NCBI GenBank assembly: GCA_018813505.1
Contig: JAHJBM010000071.1
Coordinates: 1-51,252, forward strand
DNA length: 51,252 nt
Origin: Microcaldota archaeon
GTDB lineage: Archaea > Micrarchaeota > Micrarchaeia > Anstonellales > Bilamarchaeaceae
Direction of reading: 5' to 3'
The notes beneath the pieces were generated by a model. That model did not search any database, was not told where the DNA came from, and saw nothing but the letters and a program-made list of their open reading frames with translations. Both the position numbers and the translations under genes were made by a program. This document shows, in pieces, positions 7,693 to 18,100 of this stretch (position 1 is the stretch's first letter; every line of letters begins with the position of its first letter).

Positions 7693-8730
7693 CTAAAACC
7701 ACTGATCCAACTTGCTTTGTGATGCCTGCTCTTTTGCCATCTTTTTTACCGATTCTATTGTTCTCTCAACCCTATCTTCTGAGAAATCGTGCTGTTCCAC
7801 CAACATCTTTTTGAGACTGTCTGAATCGATACCTTCCCATTTCAATTTGTCTACTTCATTATAAGGAGGATTCAGGAAGAAATTGAAAACTTCTTCTATA
7901 TCGACCTCGAATTCGTATTTGTATTTTTCCCTTACATATGAGATGACTTCTGCAAGGCTGTTGGTTTGCTTTACGATCTTTAACCCAGTCTTGGCCCCGA
8001 CTCCTTTCACACCTTCATTGAAATCAGTACCACTAAGAATACCGATCATGATAAGTTTTTCCCTATTTATTTCAAGTGAAGAAAGTGTATGCTGAAGATC
8101 TATCTCTTCTGGCTCAACCAGGATAAAACGATTCTGACGGGGCACTTTTCGCCTGCCTGTAATGGAAATGTTACGAACCAATTTTGGCGAGCCAAACATT
8201 AGTGCATCGTAATCCTGAGAAGCAGTTGCATATGCAATGCCTTTCTGCACCATTGTTGATGCCTGGGATTCACCATCACTAGGAGCTTGCACCACAGGCA
8301 CACCCATTGCCTTGAGAAGAAGCTTACTTTCCTCGATCATTTCGCTGGTAAGTCTTGAAGTCGCCTGGGCGAATTTTCTTGCATCCTCGTATTTTTCAAG
8401 CTCGAGTGCTTCTTTCCATTTTTTTTCTGCAATTTTTTTTGCATCTGAACGCTCTTTTTGAACGCGAGATTTGAAAGAATGCGCCTTGCCGTCAAAAACA
8501 TAAACAGGCCGCATACCATTCTCAAGCAATTTGGACGTGCGATAGAATAATCCTGAGAGATGGGCAGTGACATTGCCCTTATAATCCATAAGAGGAGTAC
8601 CATCTTCCTGCCTGATCGAGGCAAGGAATTGGTAGAGCATATTAAATGCATCAATTGCAACGATCTTGCCTGATAACGATTTTAATGAAATATTATTCCT
8701 AACCGCAAGATCGCCTAGGTCTACTCCCAT
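7693..8730 (-). CDS. fen: Flap endonuclease 1 (FEN1)
   Basis: This structure-specific nuclease removes 5' flaps during Okazaki fragment maturation and repair. The N domain holds IVAIDAFNMLYQF (residues 23-35) and YVFDG near 77. The I domain has APSDGESQAS, where the usual APSEGEAQ has one Glu replaced by Asp, then ASQDYDALMFG and LSGTDFNEGVKGVG (helix-hairpin-helix). The last residues QSKLDQWF form a PIP box for binding PCNA. Length 345 is normal. Its ATG follows the mbf1 stop codon directly (TAAATG), so the two genes are co-transcribed. Confidence 0.96.
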   Translation of the reverse strand: MGVDLGDLAVRNNISLKSLSGKIVAIDAFNMLYQFLASIRQEDGTPLMDYKGNVTAHLSGLFYRTSKLLENGMRPVYVFDGKAHSFKSRVQKERSDAKKIAEKKWKEALELEKYEDARKFAQATSRLTSEMIEESKLLLKAMGVPVVQAPSDGESQASTMVQKGIAYATASQDYDALMFGSPKLVRNISITGRRKVPRQNRFILVEPEEIDLQHTLSSLEINREKLIMIGILSGTDFNEGVKGVGAKTGLKIVKQTNSLAEVISYVREKYKYEFEVDIEEVFNFFLNPPYNEVDKLKWEGIDSDSLKKMLVEQHDFSEDRVERTIESVKKMAKEQASQSKLDQWF

Positions 8731-9213
8731 TTACTTCTCCTTTTTCTTTTTTTCCGGAAGCATCTCACCAAGAGTAAGCTCGGAAAATCTCTTGGTAGTT
8801 ACAGAATCAGATGCTGAAACAGATGAATCAACCTTTTCAATAAGTTTTATCTTAAGCTCTTTTTCAAGCTTTTTTGCTATGTCAGTGGTTGGCTTTAATC
8901 GCTCATTTTCCAGTGCATGTAGAAAGCTCTCTTTTTCATTTATTCTTTCTGCAATTACAGCAAGTGGCAACCCAGACTTTTCACGGGCTGATTTAATTAC
9001 GTGCCCATATCCTTCGATAATGTCCTCATTCCCACCAAGACTTTTAGGAGTTTTGATAGTGACCGTAGGCGTTCCTTCCCCATCATCATAAAACTTATGG
9101 ATTATCTTACCGCTTTTCATACAACGACTACAGGCAAGTATTTTCGCGCCTTCTATAAGTATTTGTGCCCGCACGGGTGAATTACCACAGATATCACAAT
9201 AGAGCTCTCCCAT
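8731..9213 (-). CDS. mbf1: Multiprotein bridging factor 1 homologue
   Basis: A protein of 160 residues with the archaeal MBF1 layout. An N-terminal zinc ribbon (CDICG at residue 6 and CSRC at 29) is followed by a flexible linker and a Cro/XRE-type helix-turn-helix at about residues 70-125 (IKSAREKSGLPLAVIAERINEKESFLHALE). MBF1 proteins act in transcription and, in archaea, associate with ribosomes. The C-terminus is lysine-rich. A TTTAAG-type TATA box about 27 nt upstream suggests a leaderless mRNA shared with fen. Confidence 0.92.
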   Translation of the reverse strand: MGELYCDICGNSPVRAQILIEGAKILACSRCMKSGKIIHKFYDDGEGTPTVTIKTPKSLGGNEDIIEGYGHVIKSAREKSGLPLAVIAERINEKESFLHALENERLKPTTDIAKKLEKELKIKLIEKVDSSVSASDSVTTKRFSELTLGEMLPEKKKKEK

Positions 9214-9265
9214 GAGAAGATATTGTTTGTAAGCGCTTAAATATTTATCTAAGAAATCACAATAG

Positions 9266-9273
9266 TTATAAAA
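9266..9273 (+). promoter_or_regulatory. TATA box for the site-2 protease gene
   Basis: TTATAAAA is centred about 27 nt before the ATG at 9297, the standard archaeal distance for a leaderless transcript. It faces the divergent mbf1 promoter across an 83-bp intergenic region. Confidence 0.55.
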
Positions 9274-9296
9274 ATACCTAACCCCTTATCTTTGTT

Positions 9297-10481
9297 ATGA
9301 TCCAGATTTTACTTATTGTAGCCATAGCGCTAATTGTGTTTTATCTCATACTTAACATTCAGGAAATACCTGGAATGTGGAAATTCTTTCTGGCAGTAAT
9401 AGAAATGATAATTGTAAGCCAGATATTCATAAAGAAATACAAAATGCCAAGCGAGATGGGCCTGGTACTCGTAAAGAGCAAAAAGAGTCTTGCAGTAATA
9501 GACAAAATGGCAAACCACAACAAATTATTCAATTTCTTTGCCGATGTAGGGAATTCAATAGCTTATGGATTGCTCAGCCTTGTGATAATGAAGAAAAAAG
9601 CCACCATCAGTGCAATAATCTTAGGTTTGTTTATTCTTGGATTTGCATCATTTATTGTAGGTCCTTCTGCATTCATATTTTTGTTTGATATTCTAAACGT
9701 CGGGGATATGGAAAAATCAGTCTCAACAGTATCAGGCAATATTGAATTCGGGTTTTGGATTGTAAGTGCAATGCTCTTAATAGGCGGGCTTTTCCTTTTC
9801 ATATTATTCGGCATACTTTACTACGGAGTTGTGATAATAGCCGATATAATAAACACAATAACATTTGGAACCCAGTTCACCACAGAACCTGGAGGCACGC
9901 TACTTTTGCCAGGAGTGAACTTACCATTCTTCGAAGGGATACTTGCTCTTGCAATTGTTTTGATCGTACATGAGGGTGCCCATGCAATACTAACACGCAT
10001 AGCAAAAATACCTCTGCTTTCTTCAGGAATAGTACTTTTTGGAATAATACCTATGGGTGCATTTATCGAGCCAGATGAAAAAAAGCTTTCAAAACTCGAT
10101 GATGAAAGGCAAACAAGGGTTTTGATTGCAGGATCGACTTCAAACCTAATAACAAGCTGTGTGATTTTCACAATATTCTTCCTATATGTAACCATCGGAA
10201 ATTACATTGGGATTTTCCAGATTGCATATGATGGGATCTGGAATATAGCAGGATTTGAGTTTGCTGTTGCGTTTGCGCCGTTCAAATTTATCTACATAAC
10301 ACTGGGCCTGATGTTTGCACTGAATTTCATTGTTGGTGCGGTAAATCTGCTCCCATTGCCTCTTTTTGACGGTTATAGGATTATAGAGGTAAATGTAAAG
10401 CAGAGATACATAGTAAAGGCATTGATGTATGTAACCTTGGCATTCTTTATCCTGAACTTTGTACCTTGGTTCTTGAAATAG
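9297..10481 (+). CDS. Site-2 protease family zinc metallopeptidase (M50)
   Basis: This polytopic membrane protease of 394 residues carries HEGAH at 225-229 (the HExxH zinc site inside a membrane segment) and NLLPLPLFDG near 352-361, the matching NxxPxxxxDG motif with the third zinc ligand. Residues 1-190 hold several extra membrane segments. Family members cut membrane-anchored proteins within the bilayer, often to release regulators. No PDZ domain is evident. No substrate is suggested by the neighbours. Confidence 0.9.
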   Translation: MIQILLIVAIALIVFYLILNIQEIPGMWKFFLAVIEMIIVSQIFIKKYKMPSEMGLVLVKSKKSLAVIDKMANHNKLFNFFADVGNSIAYGLLSLVIMKKKATISAIILGLFILGFASFIVGPSAFIFLFDILNVGDMEKSVSTVSGNIEFGFWIVSAMLLIGGLFLFILFGILYYGVVIIADIINTITFGTQFTTEPGGTLLLPGVNLPFFEGILALAIVLIVHEGAHAILTRIAKIPLLSSGIVLFGIIPMGAFIEPDEKKLSKLDDERQTRVLIAGSTSNLITSCVIFTIFFLYVTIGNYIGIFQIAYDGIWNIAGFEFAVAFAPFKFIYITLGLMFALNFIVGAVNLLPLPLFDGYRIIEVNVKQRYIVKALMYVTLAFFILNFVPWFLK

Positions 10482-10513
10482 AATTAGCACGCCTTTTCGT
10501 GTCTTTTGTTTTT

Positions 10514-10559
10514 ATTGTACTAGTACAATGAAATTTTTGAAATTCACAAAGAATTTCAA
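10514..10559. repeat. Two-hairpin element, copy A
   Basis: There are two adjacent inverted repeats: ATTGTACTAGTACAAT (10514-10529) and TTGAAATTC-ACAAA-GAATTTCAA (10537-10559), separated by AAATTTT-type sequence. It sits between convergent genes and overlaps the end of the minus-strand gene. The same arrangement with different stem bases occurs at 47762-47812 in the opposite orientation. It could act as a two-way terminator or be a small repeat element. Confidence 0.65.
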
Positions 10560-12484
10560 TTGTTTTTATTATTTTTTCTGCGATTTGATGAATTAATACC
10601 AAGCATCTGTGCTTTGAAATAAGGATGTAGAGAAGTCGATTTCTTTTTGGCTTTTTTATTTTTGATTTCTTTTTGTCTGACTAGATGATCACGCTTTGCT
10701 TGTTTCACAGACCTATTTTCTGCGGCTTTTTTCCTTGATACTTTTTGTTCTTTAAGACACTGCCCAGAACTTGACAAACATTTGTTATAATTTGATTTTG
10801 CAGAAGTTGTTTTTAGTTCTCTTGAAGGTTTGATTGAACGTAATTTTGATTGGACATGCGCATGCGAATCATGCAATGGCGCTTTTCCAAATGCTGATTT
10901 CGCACGTTTACGAGAATTTGTATTTTCATTATTAGCCCTTAATCTCCCCAGGCTGTTGAAAAGACCGATATACGCATTTGTCATTGATTTCACTTTTTTG
11001 GATTTTTTTGGAACATGATTGGAAAGAAGTTCTTTTTTTGTCTTTGAAACAGATCTTTTTGCCTTTTTTCTTAAGTATTTTAGAATAGACAAGTTGGTTT
11101 TGGATTTTGATTTTTTTCTGGATTTCTTGTCATATTTTTTCTTTTTTTTCTGAAGAGTAATAAAAGAAGCTGCAAGAATTGGCATTGGCATGATAATTGA
11201 TTTTCCACGAACAAGACGTTTTTGTCCTGCAAATGTTTTTCTGTTGGAATCATGAGATACGCTTGATGGTTTTGATATGGGTGCTGGATTGGTTTTTTGT
11301 ATAGGAGATTTGGGGATAGAGGATTGGTTTGAGTTAGTAGTTAAATTGCTAGAATGAGTTAATCTACCATTAGAATTGCCCGCGCTGGCAATTGTAACAT
11401 TAAAATACAACTGCCTTTGATTGAATCGTTTGGATGCCATCATAGCACCACCACGTGTTGATGATGCACGAGATTGTAGAGAGGCCATATTTGCACGACT
11501 GGCACTGATTACGCCTATTGGCCGGGTTATAGTTATCATATCCTCTGCCCGTCCATCAAAAAGCTGGACATGGATATAACCACCGCGCCCCTGGAAAGCA
11601 TCGAATGAACCGGCAAATGGTATTCCGGGCTGGCCTGCAGATGGTTGAAATGTCGAGACAACTGGGAAATGAGATGGAGGCATCTGCTGCTGGAAACAGG
11701 AAACCGGAAGCCCGAAACCCAAGACAGATGACCGTGAACTGGCTGCTGGCTGCCAAAGCTGGAATGACACCCTACCTGCAGCCATGAAATCAAACAGCGA
11801 AGAGGCTTGATCGGCACCAATGGCACCGAATTTCTCTGAAGCAGCCATCACTTCATTTGTCCTATGATCAAGAAGAACCACGTCAGTATTTGTAAGCATT
11901 AGTTTTTCGCTGCGGGCTCCGCCATGAGCACTTTCGATATCTGTCTTGGCCAGTTTGCTTTCATCAGATTTTGACTTGAGCAGTTGCAGAGCACCATCAC
12001 TCAAACGCACATGTTGTTTTTCTGGAGTGATTTTTGAGAAATCATCAATGTATTTTGGATCAAACTTATATTTGACAGATGCCACAGTTATGACTAAATC
12101 ATTTGCCATCAACCTTAATTCATCCGCATTCGGAAACTGAAGCGAACCGTTTTCCCCAAATGCCATAGGTATGTTGCTTTCGCCAACAAAAAAGTGTATA
12201 TCATTTGATAGTATGTTATTACCGATTCGTATGTAGGTGATCCAATATGCATTTTCTTTTGGAACAAATTCACGTTTGACTTCGCCACCATTCTCTTTAG
12301 CGATTTGTGTGATTATTTCCGTCGGCGTGGCACCATCGCGGATAAGCGTGTGAAACGTCTGATTGTTTATTGTCAAACCACGCCGTACAAGCATTTGTCC
12401 ATTTAGACGAGGTGCTAATATGGCAGAAGGTCTGTTGGCTTCGGAAAAACGAACATTCTGATGCTGAACAAGCCCTCCTCCCAT
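10556..12484 (-). CDS. Unknown protein with long lysine/arginine-rich C-terminal tail
   Basis: A protein of 642 residues that I do not recognise. Residues 1-190 look globular (mixed alpha/beta, with a charged KSKSDESKLAKTD stretch). Residues 190-360 are rich in Ala, Ser, Gly, Phe and Pro. Residues about 420-642 are a very basic low-complexity tail with many KKxKK and KRxK runs. A tail like this suggests nucleic acid or ribosome binding, but that is inference. No signal peptide or membrane segment is clear. The ATG is preceded by AGGTTGAT. A second unrelated protein at 28482-30140 has the same globular-plus-basic-tail plan. Confidence 0.6.
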   Translation of the reverse strand: MGGGLVQHQNVRFSEANRPSAILAPRLNGQMLVRRGLTINNQTFHTLIRDGATPTEIITQIAKENGGEVKREFVPKENAYWITYIRIGNNILSNDIHFFVGESNIPMAFGENGSLQFPNADELRLMANDLVITVASVKYKFDPKYIDDFSKITPEKQHVRLSDGALQLLKSKSDESKLAKTDIESAHGGARSEKLMLTNTDVVLLDHRTNEVMAASEKFGAIGADQASSLFDFMAAGRVSFQLWQPAASSRSSVLGFGLPVSCFQQQMPPSHFPVVSTFQPSAGQPGIPFAGSFDAFQGRGGYIHVQLFDGRAEDMITITRPIGVISASRANMASLQSRASSTRGGAMMASKRFNQRQLYFNVTIASAGNSNGRLTHSSNLTTNSNQSSIPKSPIQKTNPAPISKPSSVSHDSNRKTFAGQKRLVRGKSIIMPMPILAASFITLQKKKKKYDKKSRKKSKSKTNLSILKYLRKKAKRSVSKTKKELLSNHVPKKSKKVKSMTNAYIGLFNSLGRLRANNENTNSRKRAKSAFGKAPLHDSHAHVQSKLRSIKPSRELKTTSAKSNYNKCLSSSGQCLKEQKVSRKKAAENRSVKQAKRDHLVRQKEIKNKKAKKKSTSLHPYFKAQMLGINSSNRRKNNKNN

Positions 12485-12534
12485 TATATCAACCTAAAAC
12501 TAAAAACAAAATAAAACTAAAAAATGTGAAATAA

Positions 12535-14865
12535 TTACATTATCGGCCTTTTTGAAAGCTCTTTCGGAAGAGAAAGCTTCATGAAAGGTTTGTCACCAAT
12601 TTGGTTTTCCACAAGTTCAGCAAGAGTATCGGCAGGCATATCTTCTTTCGTATCTGTTGCACGAATAGTAACATTAAGCTTTCCAGATTCCATTTCCTTG
12701 TCTCCTATGACAACAATGTACGGAATCCATTCTTTTTGTGCATCGCGAATCTTCTTTCCCAATGGCTCATCACGCTCATCAAGATCAACACGCACATTCC
12801 TTGCATCAAGCTGCTCAAGTACCTTTTTTGCATAGTCCTTGTGCTTTTCACCGATTGGAACAACACGGATTTGGGTTGGTGAAAGCCACAACGGGAATAT
12901 TGCTTTTTCTCCCTTGGCCATTCTCATGGCTTCTTTTTCAAGAATCGCATAAATGACACGCTCAAGACTGCCGCTAATGGAAGCATGTTGGATATACGGA
13001 CGTTTCTTGCTTCCGTCTGCATCCACGTATGTGATATCGTAGGTTTCTGCATTTTCCACATCGATCTGATCCGTAGTTAATGCACTTGCCTTATCCATGG
13101 AATCAACAAAATTAAATTCGAATTTTGTAATGAAATAGGCATATCTTTCCTTGAACATCTCAAGAAGCATTGGCTTGCCATTCATCTTCATAAGATCGAT
13201 ATACCATTGCTTGTTTTCATTGAAGAAATCTTCCTGTGCCCTGAAACCAAGTTCTGCATCAAGCCCAAGGTCTTCCAGCCATTTCATACCAAGCTTGAAA
13301 TGCTTTTTCAACTCAGTTTTTGCCTGGTCAAGATTTGCAGAAAATGTGTGCATATCAGGCATGGTAAATGCCCTCAAACGTTTTAATCCAGCAAGCTCAC
13401 CGCTCTGTTCCCTCCTGAATGAATATCTTGTAAGCTCATACATTTTCAGTGGCAGCTGCTTGTAGGTCATCACCATATCGTGTGCTATAAGGAACTGGCC
13501 GAAACATGCGGCAAATCTAAGGAACAGTTTTTTATCCTCGCTAAGAACAACATATTGCCTTGCAGGGAACCGGTTAAGATATTTTTTCAAAGATGGATGC
13601 TCATAATCATACATGATAGGAGTTTCGACTTCCATCCCGCCAGCTTTGGTACATATATCGGTTATCGCACGCTCAAGTAATGCTTTCATAAGCCGGCCTT
13701 TTGGCAGGAACCGAAAATTTCCAGGATCAGAACCAGGCTCATAATTTATCAGGGCGTGTTCTTTCATTATCTTTATGTGTGGCGGCTCTTTTTCGTATGC
13801 CCGCACCTTCTTTGTTTCATAGGTGGCAAATTTCTTCAGGTTTTCATAACCCTTGTAATTGAACTTGTCAACATCGTGTAGATTACCGTCAAAATCCATG
13901 ATATAGAATTTTGTTTTTAGTGTGTCTTCTTGTTTTAGACTTGCTGAGATTTCTTGATCACCACTTTCTAATTCTTGAGAAACTTCTATAGAATATTTAA
14001 TTTTCAGATTTTCTCCTTCTTGTCTTATGTCTTCAAGTTTAATTGACTTGATTAGATCGATGTTAGGAATATGTTTGTTCTTGCATGGTTCTGGAGGAAG
14101 ATCGCCAATAGACACTATACGGATATGATCTGCTTTTTGCGGTAATGCAGCATTATAAAATTGACCACATACCTTAAGTGCCCCATCTCTATTGGTAAAT
14201 GTGACTCTTATCAATTCTCCTTTTTTTATTAAGTCATTAGCGTTGGCTACTGCTTTTTTTACATCATCATGACTAAGTGATTTCATGTTCCACCAGTTCA
14301 AATAGCCAAATCCGGATTCTGCTGTTGATATACTTATAAATTCTTTTTTCAGCAGTTTTCTCGCATTTTCATAGATTAAGTGGGCCGTAGTTTCAAACGC
14401 AGCTTTTTTGGTTTTTTCAAGCCCTAGATCTTCTTGGCTCACTGCACTACTGATCTCTCTTGATAATTCGCTCAATGGGTGCCCCTTGCATTTGAGGGTA
14501 TACCCTTTGTACCAACCGAACGGAGAATGTGATGCGTGGTATCCATCTTTTTTCAGAAGTTCCTCTCCCTTCAGGAGAACTTTATAAGCTACTCTTGGAG
14601 CAGAGGGTTTTGATGTCAGATGAACTAATGGATATAGAAGAATGGTTTTTGTTTTTACCTGCTCTGCGATTGCTGCTGCTTCTTTTGCAAGGCTGGATGC
14701 AACCGCCTGGACGTCCTTGTCACCTTCTTCTACGGCAGTGAATACTACTAATACTTCCTCGTAGCGCTCCTTGGCTTTGGATTGATCTACCTCTTCAGCA
14801 TCTTTTATTGCTTTTTTCATTTGTTCGACTTCGATGAAATCGGCATGGACGGCAAGTATTCTCAT
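12535..14865 (-). CDS. thrS: Threonyl-tRNA synthetase, archaeal type with an extra SAD-like insertion
   Basis: At 776 residues this is about 150 longer than usual archaeal ThrRS. Residues 1-137 are the archaeal N-terminal domain, which edits Ser-tRNA-Thr (MRILAVHADF start, PFGWYKGY, HPLSELSR). Residues about 140-305 are an insertion resembling the SAD editing domain of bacterial ThrRS and AlaRS/AlaX: H162 in a degenerate HxxxH (E158 in the first position), then IRIVSIGDLPPEPCKNKH with C261 and H265 in the CxxxH position. The catalytic core follows, with LFLRFAACFGQF (zinc Cys454), TRYSFRREQSGE (motif 2) and HASISGSLER (motif 3). The anticodon-binding domain is at the end (IRVVPIGEKHKDYA onward). 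Confidence 0.93.
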   Translation of the reverse strand: MRILAVHADFIEVEQMKKAIKDAEEVDQSKAKERYEEVLVVFTAVEEGDKDVQAVASSLAKEAAAIAEQVKTKTILLYPLVHLTSKPSAPRVAYKVLLKGEELLKKDGYHASHSPFGWYKGYTLKCKGHPLSELSREISSAVSQEDLGLEKTKKAAFETTAHLIYENARKLLKKEFISISTAESGFGYLNWWNMKSLSHDDVKKAVANANDLIKKGELIRVTFTNRDGALKVCGQFYNAALPQKADHIRIVSIGDLPPEPCKNKHIPNIDLIKSIKLEDIRQEGENLKIKYSIEVSQELESGDQEISASLKQEDTLKTKFYIMDFDGNLHDVDKFNYKGYENLKKFATYETKKVRAYEKEPPHIKIMKEHALINYEPGSDPGNFRFLPKGRLMKALLERAITDICTKAGGMEVETPIMYDYEHPSLKKYLNRFPARQYVVLSEDKKLFLRFAACFGQFLIAHDMVMTYKQLPLKMYELTRYSFRREQSGELAGLKRLRAFTMPDMHTFSANLDQAKTELKKHFKLGMKWLEDLGLDAELGFRAQEDFFNENKQWYIDLMKMNGKPMLLEMFKERYAYFITKFEFNFVDSMDKASALTTDQIDVENAETYDITYVDADGSKKRPYIQHASISGSLERVIYAILEKEAMRMAKGEKAIFPLWLSPTQIRVVPIGEKHKDYAKKVLEQLDARNVRVDLDERDEPLGKKIRDAQKEWIPYIVVIGDKEMESGKLNVTIRATDTKEDMPADTLAELVENQIGDKPFMKLSLPKELSKRPIM

Positions 14866-14955
14866 AAGTAAAACCTCATTAATACATAAAATAGACTAGA
14901 TAGGATTAGATTGAAAAGATATTAAAGGATGAGTAACAACAAATTGGAATTATAA

Positions 14956-15087
14956 TTACTCAATATTCTTTGATACGCCATATGCAATTAGATCGTGATC
15001 GATTCTTTCTTTTTTGCATTTATATTTGGAATCTCGCTCTTTGGCGTTTTTGATCATATCTTCCCAAGATGTCGGTTTATCGCACAT
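14956..15087 (-). CDS. Possible 43-residue small protein
   Basis: A short frame between the HEAT-like protein and thrS: ATG at 15087 and TAA at 14956-14958. The product starts MCDKPTSWEDMIKNAKERD and is charged and helical, with two cysteines. An AT-rich TATA-like stretch lies just upstream. It is too short to assign and could be chance, but the amino acid composition looks coding. Confidence 0.35.
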   Translation of the reverse strand: MCDKPTSWEDMIKNAKERDSKYKCKKERIDHDLIAYGVSKNIE

Positions 15088-15117
15088 GTGTATAGATTTT
15101 ATAATAATATTTGTAAA

Positions 15118-18100
15118 TCAGCGCCTTGTCCTTCTTTTTCGCCCAGGACCATGCCGTTTACCGGCATCAGCAAGTTCTTTGAGTTCTCTTTCAAGCCTAG
15201 CCGTACGATCATCAACAACATCACGTAATCCGAACTGATCAACCCCCAAACAAGTGGCGTTAGGCGAAATTGAATCAGACGGTGTAGCTTTTGATGCGGA
15301 CTGTTTAGACCCGCCATTCCGCTTTCTTACCGCTGCCAATGCTTTGGATTTTGGTTTTCCAGCACATGATGACTTTTCGATAGGTTGAATAGAACTCGCA
15401 TTACCCACAACCGCCAGCGTATCAACAATTGCCCTTTGAACACTGGGTGCGCCATGCCAGGTTTGTAATGCAACATGCAATGCAGGAAGCAAAAGAGATG
15501 AATTACCAATACCTTTTTCTCGTATAGTTTTTGCCGCTCCAACAACAGCATCCGAATCCCGTGGGTTCTCAAGAATACTCAATAAACGACGTTCATTCGA
15601 ATTTTGTTGTGGACACGAAGAGGATGGGGGTTCAGACACGCGGGCAGTTTGAGAGACAAGAAATTGAGATGTTTGTACTGCTTGAACAAACCTCGCACGC
15701 GATGCGTAGTTTGGACCACGCGCCCTACGTGCTGCCGAGCTTAGATTAGCATCCAGAGAGTTTATAGCATTGTTCAATGTTCTTTCGATGATGGGACACT
15801 TACTAAAATCATAGTCAGGAAAGTGTTTGCCGATCATATTTATTGCGACGATACGAAGTGCAGATGGTAACCTTTCAAAACCAATTATATCCGCAAAACG
15901 GGACACCAAAGGATCAGATCTTGAATCGCAATGTGAATCAAGAACTTGCAGAAAACGTATTCTGCACCTTATTGATAGATTTGGATCATTTATTCCAGCA
16001 ATAGCAGCCACAATAACTTTTTCTTGATCAGTACATATGCCTAAAAGCCGCATTGCCCTGTCTTGAACATTTTCAGAACCACATCTGATGAACTCAGAAA
16101 GAGTATTTGCATCAAGATTAACATCCCCTGATTCCATTTTATCCAGAATAGATGCCTGTTGAACCTCTAACTTATGTGCATCGAGAATACCATTTATCTT
16201 TTCAACAAAAAATTCTTTCAGACAATATCTAGGTTCCAAAAGTGTTGGAAGTGCTAATAAGATTTGTGCTTTTATCGCTCCATCAACATCAGCATCCCGA
16301 TCAAAATGATCTCTTTCAGCAAGGCTCACCAAAACAGGTGCACCCGAACCACGTCTTAGTATTATGTTTTCTCTTAATTTATCCACTGCAAGAACTCGGA
16401 CTTCCTGACCTAGATGTGGATTTAACACGATGGCATTGAGGATAAGTGGACTTCTTTCATTATCAGTAGTTCCAAGCAGCCCTACAATGCTTTTTTGAAT
16501 GTCTGGCTCATTTTTGTTTTCCATCAGTTTGTTCAATAATACCGGAATGCCATCATTAGATACCGTTGTTGGAAGGGCAGATAAAATACGATCCTGATCA
16601 GTGAGATCCAAATTTCTAAATATAGATTGAATATGCCAAAACAACGTATCACGCAAATCAGCATTCCTGCATTTTGCAAAATCAAGCAGCATAAGTGCAG
16701 TATTTACATCTTTACTGAAACTTTTTCTTGCCAGGAGTGTTTGTGCTCTGTCCGCCATATTGCGACTGCATAATGCAAATCCACAAAGTGCAGCCAATGA
16801 GGCTGCCGGATCTTCGCTTTCAGCATGTGCTAACAGCTCAGCAGGATCTCTCTTTTCCGGCTTCTCGATAAAGCATCCCGTTCTTTTCTTGTACGCAGAA
16901 CCAATAAGTTCTGCTGCAGTTAACCGATCCGTATTTTTATCTGCATGGATCATGATTTGCTCAAGTTTGTGCAATGTATCTTGTTCTGGAAATCCTCCGC
17001 TACCGATAGCCACACTTGCAGCTGCGAATGTCTTCTCAATATTATCTGGCGTGAGAAATTCTGGATTTGAGGATTCTGATGGATCAACTTTGTATGCTGA
17101 AATAAGCACCTGACGTGCAGCTTCTTTTATCTCATTGGATTCAGATGGTGAATGATAAACATGAAGTAATGCTTCTGAATAAACATCGGAAGTATATGCT
17201 CTCCCAACCACTTCGATGGCCGCGAGACGGATGGAGGTCGGTAGTTCGGTATTACGTACCACAATGGCAAAATAGGCCATCCCATATTGTTGTGTGTGAT
17301 CAGCACAATTCAGATAATATGCTTGCACGAACCTGAGTCGCGCAGCTTCGGGCAAACCAGCATTTAGTATGCCATCTTGAAGCGGTCCCATAAAACCATC
17401 AGAATGGCATTTTGCACTTACCTCAATGGCCCGAGCCTGTACTGCCTCGGTACCATGTATCAGAAAATGTATCAATTTGATCTGGTCAAATTTACGAGAT
17501 TTGAGCATCTCATCCAAAGCCATTAGTTTTGCAGCATCAGGATTTGCAACAGATTCATCAGAAGTTTTTGTTTTGGATTTTTGAACTGAAGCACTTTGTT
17601 CGATTTTGGATATATGATATTTTGCAAAATCAGAAATAAGCGAATAGTTGGCATCACGGATTCTTATTAGTGCAGGTAATGCCAGCTCTTGATCGCATTT
17701 TGCCAACTGATCTAGAATTTGTTCGTGAACTTCTGAAGATTTCTTTTCAAGAGCAGTATCTTTTTTGAAAGAAGCATGAACCGCAGCTTCCAATAATGCA
17801 ACTGAATCTGCATCATTGAAATTCGCAAGTCTTTCTGCTGCAAACACGATAGTATGCGAATTACTGCACAAAAGCGCCTGCCTAAGAATCGCCATTCTTA
17901 CAGGAGTATTTTTACTTTCTGCAAGCCATGCAGAATTACGCATGACCATAGTCTGATCATCAGAGGAAAGGAGATTAAATTCAACTATAAATTCTCCTTC
18001 ATCACGAACACGGAGCGGATCATCCACTGAAGATCTTATTGTACTTAATAATGACTCACGTGCTTCAGTGACTCTGTCTTGTCTTAATCTAGAAAAATTA

